The position numbers were made by a program, and so were the translations under genes. Shown here piece after piece: positions 35,497 to 41,754 of a DNA stretch of 64,000 bases. Within the stretch, counting starts at the first letter, position 1, and every line of letters begins with the position of its first letter. The notes below the pieces were generated by a model that was given only the letters and a program-made list of their open reading frames with translations, did no database searches and was not told the origin of the DNA. The DNA comes from Arthrobacter oryzae. GTDB lineage: Bacteria > Actinomycetota > Actinomycetes > Actinomycetales > Micrococcaceae. The stretch spans positions 1-64,000 of the forward strand of contig NZ_RBIR01000001.1 in assembly GCF_003634095.1 (NCBI RefSeq). Direction: 5' to 3'.

Positions 35497-35979
35497 ATGT
35501 CCCGCACCCCATCATCAACAACGCCCCGCCCCCGCGCGGCCAAGTTCACCCTTGTCGCGGCCGTGACCCTGGGACTCCTCGGCGGCCCGGTCGCCTGGGC
35601 CGCACCGGCGGCCGCCACGACCTCCTATCGTGGCTGCACCGTGGACCCGTTGAGGCCCTCATCGCAGCGTAACCACTGGGCGGATTTTCGTATCAGGCTG
35701 GACTGCCGGGACAACGGAACCGTCGAAATCAAACAGCTGCGTTATGAAGATCAGGGCGGCCGCAGGCACGACGATTTCCTGGGCGGCACGACGTTCTGGT
35801 GGTCCTTCAACCGCCGCGGCGGGACGGTCACTCTTCACAGCTATGACGTCGTGCCCATCCAGGGCCGCCACAGCAGCGAGCGGGTATACCAGCTCGTGTC
35901 GTTCCGCGTACGCGTCGGCAACCACTGGTCGAATTGGACCCGATGGGAAAAGAGCGCCGAGGCGATCGTCCGGCGCTGA
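35497..35979 (+). CDS. Secreted hypothetical protein (160 residues)
   Basis: A small exported protein. Basic start (RPRAAK), a hydrophobic stretch TLVAAVTLGLLGGPVAWA (about 18-35) and a likely cleavage after AWA or AAA give a signal peptide. The mature part, about 120 residues, begins with RGCTVDPLRPSS and has a second Cys in IRLDCRDNG, which may form a disulfide, then beta-rich strands (GTVEIKQLRYEDQGGRRHDDF, VTLHSYDVVPIQGRHSSERVY) and a Trp-rich end (NHWSNWTRWEKSA). No family is recognised. GGAG precedes the ATG at good spacing. Neighbourhood with an IS remnant suggests an accessory gene. Confidence 0.72.
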   Translation: MSRTPSSTTPRPRAAKFTLVAAVTLGLLGGPVAWAAPAAATTSYRGCTVDPLRPSSQRNHWADFRIRLDCRDNGTVEIKQLRYEDQGGRRHDDFLGGTTFWWSFNRRGGTVTLHSYDVVPIQGRHSSERVYQLVSFRVRVGNHWSNWTRWEKSAEAIVRR

Positions 35980-36026
35980 CGCCCTCTGAGGCTCGGGCTC
36001 TGCTCGGCCGCTGACGGCGTCGCATC

Positions 36027-36058
36027 GGAAAGCCAGGTGACCCCTTGGCTTTCCCTTG
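36027..36058 (+). terminator. Probable terminator after the secreted protein gene
   Basis: GGAAAGCCA (36027-36035) pairs exactly with TGGCTTTCC (36046-36054), with a ten-base loop. The T tract is weak, so the call is tentative. Confidence 0.5.
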
Positions 36059-36180
36059 TGAACCGGTCGCCGAAAGTCAGCACTGAGCTCTCAGCCCAAC
36101 TCTTGGGGGGGGGACCACTTCATCTTGGGAGCCGGCCTTCTGCGTTAAGCTGCGTCGTGTCGCGGCCGGTCGGGCCCGCG

Positions 36181-37161
36181 TCAGCGGGACTCGGCCTTGC
36201 GCATCTGGTGCTGTAGGACTCTGGACTGGACGGCGCCCTTGACCTTGTTCTTCAGGTCATTCGGCACGCGGATCATGCCTTCCTGGGCCACCGTCGCCAC
36301 GTGCCGCCCGTCCTGGCTGAAGATCTTGCCCGTGGCCAGGCCCCGCGCGCCCTGCGCGCTGGGGGACTCCTGGACATACAGGAGCCATTCGTCCACCCGG
36401 ACCGGCCGGTGCCACCACATGGCGTGATCCAGGCTCGCCACGGACATTCCGGGCGTAATCCAGCTCATCCCGTGCCTGCGGAGAATCGACTCCAGCAGGG
36501 TGTAGTCGCTCGCGTAGGCCAGGGCGGCGCGGTGCAGGCCGGCGTCGTCGGGCATCGGGCCGAAAGTCTTCATCCAGACGGCGTTGCGTGCTTCCTTGGG
36601 ACCCTTGGCCGAGACGTACAGCGCGGGGTCGACGTGGCGGATATCGAAGGGCCGCTCGTAGGCCCAGTGCCGGGCGACGGGGTGATCGAACTTGCCCAGC
36701 AGATCGGCGGTGCTGGGCAGCGACTCCGGGTCCGGGATACCTTCGGGCATCTCCGACTGGTGTTCGATCCCTTCGTCTTCGGCCTGGAAGGACGCGATCA
36801 TCGAAAGGATGGGCATGCCCTCCTGATAGGCGTGGACCCGGCGTGCCGAGAAGGACCGGCCGTCGCGCAGGCGCTGCACGCCGAAGGTGATCGGCTTGTT
36901 GGCGTCGCCCGGCCGGAGGAAGTAGCCGTGCATGGAGTGCACACTCCGGTCCGGATCGACGGTGCGGCCGCCGGCGATCAGGGACTGCGCCAGCACCTGG
37001 CCACCGAAGACCCGGTGCCTGGGCTGCTGCTGGGAGGGGCCCATGAAGATGTCCTCGTCCGTGCGTGCGCCCTCGAGTTCGCCAAGGTTGAGGAGCTGGA
37101 TGAGCGAGGAGGTGGGGTCCTGCGGGGGCAGCCCCAGCAGGCCGGCTTCGGCTTCAGTCAT
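36181..37161 (-). CDS. tesB: Acyl-CoA thioesterase II
   Basis: A 326-residue double-hotdog thioesterase that hydrolyses acyl-CoA to free fatty acid and CoA. N-terminal hotdog: QQPRHRVFGGQVLAQSLIAGGRTV (about 45-68) and the HGYFLRPGD segment. C-terminal hotdog: ASLDHAMWWHRPVRVDEWLLYVQESPSAQGARGLATGKIFSQDGRHVATVAQEG, with the Asp, Ser/Thr and Gln positions of the TesB active site. Length is close to E. coli TesB plus about 40 residues. It begins 26 bases from the 16-bp repeat array on its 5-prime side, so the repeats lie in its promoter region. Confidence 0.93.
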   Translation of the reverse strand: MTEAEAGLLGLPPQDPTSSLIQLLNLGELEGARTDEDIFMGPSQQQPRHRVFGGQVLAQSLIAGGRTVDPDRSVHSMHGYFLRPGDANKPITFGVQRLRDGRSFSARRVHAYQEGMPILSMIASFQAEDEGIEHQSEMPEGIPDPESLPSTADLLGKFDHPVARHWAYERPFDIRHVDPALYVSAKGPKEARNAVWMKTFGPMPDDAGLHRAALAYASDYTLLESILRRHGMSWITPGMSVASLDHAMWWHRPVRVDEWLLYVQESPSAQGARGLATGKIFSQDGRHVATVAQEGMIRVPNDLKNKVKGAVQSRVLQHQMRKAESR

Positions 37162-37186
37162 GGTCTGACTCTAGACGGCCCTGTCA

Positions 37187-37298
37187 CACTGCTCAAAAGG
37201 GACACTGCTCAAAAGGGACACTGCTCAAAAGGGACACTGCTCAAAAGGGACACTGCTCAAAAGGGACACTGCTCAAAAGGGACACTGCTCCAAACGGG
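37187..37298. repeat. Tandem array of a 16-bp repeat (six exact copies plus one degenerate)
   Basis: CACTGCTCAAAAGGGA is repeated without spacers at 37187, 37203, 37219, 37235, 37251 and 37267, with a seventh, degenerate copy at 37283-37298 (CACTGCTCCAAACGGG). It occupies the divergent gap between tesB and a hypothetical gene. The unit is not a multiple of three and lies outside both genes. The array is a minisatellite, not CRISPR, because there are no spacers. Confidence 0.97.
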
Positions 37299-37338
37299 CG
37301 CGCCGCTCCAACGAGGCGCAGCCGGTAGAGTCGGTGAT

Positions 37339-37998
37339 GTGTCTGATGTCCTAACCCAGCCCCTGCAGTTCACCGATCCGCGCGACCTCGCCGACCTTCG
37401 CACTTTCGCTACGCGCGCCAAGTCCATAGACGACGGCGCCATCCGGCTCCAGGCCGCGGGGCCGGTCCTGGCCGCTTACGTCTGCGTCCTGCGTCCCCGG
37501 CTCCTGGGCGAATCCACGCCCACCATCCTGGGCCTGCGGACCATGGCCCTGGCAACACCGGCGGAAACTGACGTGACCGTGCCGCTGTCCGCGGTGCTGG
37601 ACCGTTTGGCACGGGCAGGGGAGCACGACGTCGAACTTCCCGTCCCGCCGGTGACCGTCAGCGAGTCTTGGGCCGGGATCGGGGCGCCGCGGGCCGGGTG
37701 GGAGCTGCTCGGTACGCTGGCCGACGCCGTCCTGCAGCGGTCCGCCGAAGCCGGAATCAGGGAGATCGCCGCGATCATCCCGGACAAGCCGGGCGCGCTG
37801 ATCGTCAACAACGCCCGGGCGACCGTCTGGGGCCGGGAACTGCCCGACGCCGGCGGCCTCCCGGCCGGTGCCGCGTTCGCGGCGCTGACCCTGGGGTTCC
37901 TGGCCGACGGCGAACAAAAGCTCTACCGTGCCGGGCGCTGGTTCCGCCTCAGCGGTACCCGTGGCCATGTGCTGGTCCGGACCGGTTCGGGCCTCTAG
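37339..37998 (+). CDS. Hypothetical protein (219 residues)
   Basis: A soluble Ala/Leu-rich protein with no Cys except in YVCVLRP (about 48-51) and no recognised domain. Segments include TDPRDLADLRTFATRAKSID, TMALATPAETDVTVPLSAVLDRLAR, GAPRAGWELLGTLADAVLQRSAEAGIREIAAIIPD and a C-terminal beta-like GEQKLYRAGRWFRLSGTRGHVLVR. It may be an Arthrobacter-lineage protein. The GTG at 37339 is where protein character begins; there is only a weak GGTAGAG upstream, so translation may be leaderless. The open frame further upstream runs through the repeat array and opposite tesB and is a shadow. It is divergent from tesB across the 16-bp array. Confidence 0.75.
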   Translation: MSDVLTQPLQFTDPRDLADLRTFATRAKSIDDGAIRLQAAGPVLAAYVCVLRPRLLGESTPTILGLRTMALATPAETDVTVPLSAVLDRLARAGEHDVELPVPPVTVSESWAGIGAPRAGWELLGTLADAVLQRSAEAGIREIAAIIPDKPGALIVNNARATVWGRELPDAGGLPAGAAFAALTLGFLADGEQKLYRAGRWFRLSGTRGHVLVRTGSGL

Positions 37999-38153
37999 GG
38001 CGCAGCACGGGGGAACCTGCCGGGGTTTCCGCCACCGGTGCCCGCAGGGCACCGCCGGACCGGGCCACGGTTCCGATGGCCCCTAGTCGAAGCGCCACTC
38101 TCCGCCGCGCAACGGCGTCCGTGCCGGCCCGCTGGGCCCGGCCGGGGGGAAAT

Positions 38154-38525
38154 TTACTGCGCTGCGTTGTCGAACTTCATCTGCCACTGGGCATGCTCGC
38201 GGCCGGCGTCCAGCCGGCGGCTGGCAGTCCACCTGGGCAGATAGGCGGGCACGGGCAGCTCGCGGGAAGGCATGGGCTTAAGCTGGGCCGCAGGCCGGGC
38301 CTGCACGGGCCTGGCCTGAACGGCCCTGGTTGCGGGACGGGCCTGGACCGGCCTGGCCGAGGGCCGGGTGTGAACGGGCTCCCGGCGGTAATTCCGCTGG
38401 TCGGCCAGCGTCCAGTTGATCACGGCGCGCGTAATGAGCACGAGCACCCAAAGGCCGAGCCCGGCCAGGATGTATTGCCAGAACAAGACCAGTAACAAGA
38501 TGGCCAATAGCACGAATAGAAACAT
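38154..38525 (-). CDS. Small membrane protein with basic proline-rich tail
   Basis: A 123-residue protein. Residues 1-35 are strongly hydrophobic (FLFVLLAILLLVLFWQYILA then LGLWVLVLITRAVIN), giving one or two membrane segments. The tail has a repeated unit around RPVQARPA/RAVQARPV (about 60-80), basic and Pro/Ala-rich, and ends with AQWQMKFDNAAQ. No family is recognised. ATG 38525 is the only sensible start; the longer frame upstream crosses a terminator and lacks protein character. The ribosome binding site is weak. Confidence 0.65.
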   Translation of the reverse strand: MFLFVLLAILLLVLFWQYILAGLGLWVLVLITRAVINWTLADQRNYRREPVHTRPSARPVQARPATRAVQARPVQARPAAQLKPMPSRELPVPAYLPRWTASRRLDAGREHAQWQMKFDNAAQ

Positions 38526-38733
38526 GGCGCCACTATCGCATATGCGGCGTGCCGGACAAATAGGTCTTTCTCCCTGATCTCCTGCCCGCGAGTTGAGGAC
38601 AGGGAGCTGCCGGACGCGGACGGGGACGAGCGCGAATCTTGCCGGCCGGGTGGGCGCCCCGGCGCGCCAATCCGACGCGGCCGGATCAGGCATCTTGCCA
38701 CGCGGATACCCGGAAGGGTATTCTCGTGCACAG

Positions 38734-38775
38734 AAAGACCCCGGAGACATTCCCCCAAGTGCCTCCGGGGTCTTT
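38734..38775. terminator. Bidirectional terminator downstream of the globin gene
   Basis: AAAGACCCCGGAG (38734-38746) pairs perfectly with 38763-38775, with a 16-base loop and T residues on both flanks. It lies 55 bases after the end of glbO on the minus strand. Confidence 0.82.
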
Positions 38776-38829
38776 CGCTGCTCGGGGTCGGGGCCCCATG
38801 TGCGGGTCCCCTGTCCGGGCCTTACGGGG

Positions 38830-39288
38830 TCAGGCCTCCGACGGGCTGTTCACCATGGAGAGGGCGGCCCGCTCCATGTAGTCCCAGAGCGTTCCTTCAT
38901 ACAGGGGCGGCAGCTCCAGGGCATCCACCGCCTCGCGCATGTGGAGGAGCCAGCGTTCCTTCGCTTCCGGCGTGACCCGGAACGGCATGTGGCGCATCCG
39001 CAGCCGCGGGTGCCCGCGCTCCTCACCGTACGTCGTCGGGCCGCCCCAGTATTGTTCCAGAAACATCAGGAAGCGCCGCTTGGCAGGGCCCAGGTCCTCT
39101 TCCGGGTACATGGCGCGCAGGAGCGGATCGGCCGCTACGCCGTCGTAGAAGACGTCGATCAGCTTCACGAAGGTCTCGTGACCGCCGACGGCGTCGTAGA
39201 AGTTGTCCGTGTAGCCGGGCTGGCTGAACGGATCGTTCTGCAGCAGCTGCTTGGGCTGCCGGGGTTCGCCGGCGCTGGGGATCGTCAT
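38830..39288 (-). CDS. glbO: Group II truncated hemoglobin
   Basis: A 152-residue heme protein of the TrHbO group, implicated in oxygen or peroxide/nitric oxide handling near the membrane. The globin begins near residue 22: FYDAVGGHETFVKLIDVFYDGVAADPLLRAMYP. Group II residues visible are the Tyr-Trp-Gly motif in LEQYWGGPTTY (CD/E region), the proximal His in RLRMRHMPFRV and the Trp in KERWLLHM (G8). It starts at ATG 39288 with GGAG eight bases upstream and lies only four bases behind the mscS stop codon, indicating an operon with the channel. Confidence 0.94.
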   Translation of the reverse strand: MTIPSAGEPRQPKQLLQNDPFSQPGYTDNFYDAVGGHETFVKLIDVFYDGVAADPLLRAMYPEEDLGPAKRRFLMFLEQYWGGPTTYGEERGHPRLRMRHMPFRVTPEAKERWLLHMREAVDALELPPLYEGTLWDYMERAALSMVNSPSEA

Positions 39289-39292
39289 CGCT

Positions 39293-39952
39293 CTATTCTC
39301 CGGCCTTCTGCTGCGGTGCGGATTCGGGCTCCTCGGCGGGCGGGGCCGCGGGCGGGGCGTAGGTGCCCTGGGAACGGTTGCCAACGCGCAGGATTTCCCC
39401 GTTGCGCAGGTACCAGATGGTGCCGTCCTCGGCCCGGACCCGGGTAATCCGCAAGTTCATGGACTCCACGGTGCCCACCACTTCGGAAGTCTCGATGACA
39501 TCGCCGATGCCGTACTGGTCCTCCAGGGTGATGAATATGCCGGCCAGGAAGTCGCGGATCAGCTGTTGGGCGCCGAAGCCGATGGCGATGCCGAGAATGC
39601 CGACGCTGGTCAGCAGCGGTGCAATGTCCACGTTCAGGTTCTTGAGCACGTACATGATGGTGAGGGCGGCCACCAAAACGCCCACCACGCTCCTCAGGAG
39701 GGCGCCGACGGTATTGGCCCGCTGGACCCGGCGCTCGTGGTCCAGTGCCCGCAGTGCGGGAGTCACCCAGCGGAAGTGCCGCTTCTTGAAGAAGGTGCTG
39801 CCCTCGGCGACACGTTTGGTGATCCCGGAAATGATAAAAGAGGCGACCAGCCAGACCGCAACGCCGATTCCGATGCTGATCAGGACCCCCGGCAGGTTGA
39901 TTGCCGAAATTTCCTGCGGCGTGATGGGCTCGACGGTTAAGGTGCTGTACAT
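39293..39952 (-). CDS. Small-conductance mechanosensitive channel (MscS family)
   Basis: A 219-residue channel that opens under membrane tension to release solutes. Hydrophobic segments occur at about 20-45 (GVLISIGIGVAVWLVASFIISG) and 85-125, the pore helix being LTSVGILGIAIGFGAQQLIRDFLAGIFITLED. The beta domain follows (QYGIGDVIETSEVVGTVESMNLRITRVRAEDGTIWYLRNGEI). It lacks a long C-terminal cage and ends in a Pro/Ala/Glu tail. ATG 39952 is used; an AGGAG lies rather far upstream (13 bases). It is in operon with glbO. Confidence 0.9.
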   Translation of the reverse strand: MYSTLTVEPITPQEISAINLPGVLISIGIGVAVWLVASFIISGITKRVAEGSTFFKKRHFRWVTPALRALDHERRVQRANTVGALLRSVVGVLVAALTIMYVLKNLNVDIAPLLTSVGILGIAIGFGAQQLIRDFLAGIFITLEDQYGIGDVIETSEVVGTVESMNLRITRVRAEDGTIWYLRNGEILRVGNRSQGTYAPPAAPPAEEPESAPQQKAGE

Positions 39953-40098
39953 CGGTAGGGCTTGCTCCTTGCAGCGGTGGACGTGTAACTGGTGGTAACT
40001 GTTGGTGCTCACGGTGCAGTTGTTCAACTACGTGCCGGCGTTCGCCGGCCGCATAACGCACTGTCCTCATTCAACATTAGCGCCGTACCGTGGCACCC

Positions 40099-41112
40099 AT
40101 GCGCATCCTCATTCTTGGCGGTACGGCCTTCCTCTCCGCAGAAATAGCCCGGCGGGCCCTGATCTCCGGGCATGACGTCACCTGCCTGGCCCGCGGAACC
40201 CTCGCCGCACCGCCCGCCGGAGCCACGTGGGTGCGGGCGGACCGATCCCAGGGGAAGGCCGCCTACGCGCCGGTGGCAGGTGAAGGTTCCGGCGCGGCCG
40301 GATGGGACGCCGTGATCGACGTTGCGCGGGACCCCGTGCACGCCCGCGAGGCGCTTGAGGCACTGGCGGGAGCCGCCAGGCACTGGACCGTCATTTCCAG
40401 CTGCTCGGTCTACGCGGACCATTCCGTCGCCGGAGCAGCCGAAAATGCGCCGGTGCTCCCGCCGCTGGCTCCCGGTAGTGAACTGACGATGGAACACTAC
40501 GGAGAAGCCAAGTCCGCGATTGAACACTGGGCGCTCGCGTTGGCGGGGGACAAGGCGCACCTCTGCCGCGCGGGGCTGATCGGAGGCCCCGGAGACGGGT
40601 CGGATCGTTACGGGTACTGGCCGGCCCGCTTCGCCCGGGACGATGATCCGGTCCTGGTCCCGGACATCCCCGCCGACCCCACCCAGATCATCGATGTCCG
40701 CGACCTCGCGGCCTGGGTTGTCGCTGCGGCGGAGATGCAAGTCACCGGCGCGTTGAACGCCGTCGGCGAGATCGTGCCTTTTGCGTCCTACCTGCAGGCA
40801 TGCCGGCAGCTCGCGGGCGGCAATTCCCGGATGGTGGCGGCCCCGGGAGAATGGTTGGCCGGGCGCGGGGTGAACTACTGGGCCGGTCCCGATTCGCTGC
40901 CGCTCTGGTTGCCGCCAGGCCACGACGGCTTTGCGGCCCGGAGCAACACCGCCGCCACGGCCGCAGGGCTGCGGCTCCGGCCGTGGACGCAGACACTGCG
41001 CGACACGCTCGAGGACGAACGCCGTCGTGGCCTGAGCCGGGAGCGCAAGGCGGGCCTGAGCCCGGAAAAGGAACGGACGGTTTTGGCCGACTACCAGGCT
41101 CAGCCCGCCTGA
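40099..41112 (+). CDS. Extended SDR / NAD-dependent epimerase-like protein
   Basis: A 337-residue atypical or extended SDR. It opens MRILILGGTAFLSAEIARRAL, in which the nucleotide loop reads GGTAFLS (compare GGTRFLG in reductase-type epimerases). Other segments are HWTVISSCSVYADHS, MEHYGEAKSAIEHW with the possible Tyr-x3-Lys pair (about 137-141) and TQIIDVRDLAAWVVAAAE. The C-terminus is highly charged (RRRGLSRERKAGLSPEKERTV). The substrate is unknown. ATG 40099 is used; a GTG at 40090 could add three residues. It is divergent from mscS. Confidence 0.85.
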   Translation: MRILILGGTAFLSAEIARRALISGHDVTCLARGTLAAPPAGATWVRADRSQGKAAYAPVAGEGSGAAGWDAVIDVARDPVHAREALEALAGAARHWTVISSCSVYADHSVAGAAENAPVLPPLAPGSELTMEHYGEAKSAIEHWALALAGDKAHLCRAGLIGGPGDGSDRYGYWPARFARDDDPVLVPDIPADPTQIIDVRDLAAWVVAAAEMQVTGALNAVGEIVPFASYLQACRQLAGGNSRMVAAPGEWLAGRGVNYWAGPDSLPLWLPPGHDGFAARSNTAATAAGLRLRPWTQTLRDTLEDERRRGLSRERKAGLSPEKERTVLADYQAQPA

Positions 41113-41169
41113 GCGGCCCCGTCCTGTCGGCAGACGCTGTTCCTGCAGACGCGGCCCGCCGGCGCGGTA

Positions 41170-41655
41170 TCAGTCCGCCAGGGGCTCCGCCACGGTGGTG
41201 GGCTGGTGCAGCACAGGGAAGTTGACGCTGCGGGCGATGAAGCAGACCTTGTTGGCCTCGGCGTGGAGCTCCTCGAGGAGTTCCGGGGCGACCGGTTTCG
41301 CGACCGTCACAGCGGGCTTGAGCGTGACGGATTCGAATTGCCCGCTGCCGTCCCGGTTGGTCCGCATCAGGCCCTCGGCCCGGTCCTCATAGGCCGTCAC
41401 CACCACACCGTGCTTCACGGCCACGTGCAGGAATGAGAGCATGTGGCACTGCGAGAGCGCGGCCAGAAGCAGCTGTTCGGGGTTGTAGCGCTGGCGGTCC
41501 CCGTGGAAGGTCGGATCAGCCGAGCCGCGCAGCACCGGCAGCCCGGGGATCTCCACGTCGTGGTCCCGTGAGTAGCCGCGGTACGAGGACGTGCCTGCCC
41601 CGAGATTCCCGGTCCAACGGACAGTCAGCGCGTAGCGGTGTTCGTCAAGGCTCAT
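41170..41655 (-). CDS. OsmC family peroxiredoxin-like protein
   Basis: A 161-residue OsmC/Ohr-like thiol peroxidase fold. The first reactive Cys is in LAALSQCHMLSFLHVAVKHG (about 71) and the second in ANKVCFIARSVNFPV (about 139), the arrangement typical of the OsmC superfamily. FHGDRQRYNPEQLLLAALSQC is the substrate-binding helix start. Its subclass (Ohr, OsmC or YhfA type) is not clear; the N-terminal YALTVRWTGNLGAGTSSYRGYSRDH matches the OsmC-like third group. It converges with the SDR gene with 57 bases between. Confidence 0.9.
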   Translation of the reverse strand: MSLDEHRYALTVRWTGNLGAGTSSYRGYSRDHDVEIPGLPVLRGSADPTFHGDRQRYNPEQLLLAALSQCHMLSFLHVAVKHGVVVTAYEDRAEGLMRTNRDGSGQFESVTLKPAVTVAKPVAPELLEELHAEANKVCFIARSVNFPVLHQPTTVAEPLAD

Positions 41656-41698
41656 GGGTCCAGCCTAGGGCACGTCCCGGTCCGGCCTGCCGGCACGC

Positions 41699-41731
41699 AA
41701 AGGGCCGTCCCGGCGATGCGGAACGGCCCCT
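41699..41731 (-). terminator. Terminator after pepN
   Basis: GGGCCGT (41702-41708) and ACGGCCC (41723-41729) form the stem. On the minus strand it is followed by TTTGCG. It is 24 bases downstream of the pepN stop. Confidence 0.65.
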
Positions 41732-41754
41732 GCTGCGGGAAAGCGGCTGTACTC

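Noticed and set aside
37187..37298. CRISPR array.
   Set aside because: Units are 16 bp with no spacers and no cas genes are near; it is a plain tandem repeat.
36301..37998. A 565-codon plus-strand frame.
   Set aside because: Its first 346 codons are antisense to tesB and read through the 16-bp repeat; only the part from 37339 looks like protein.
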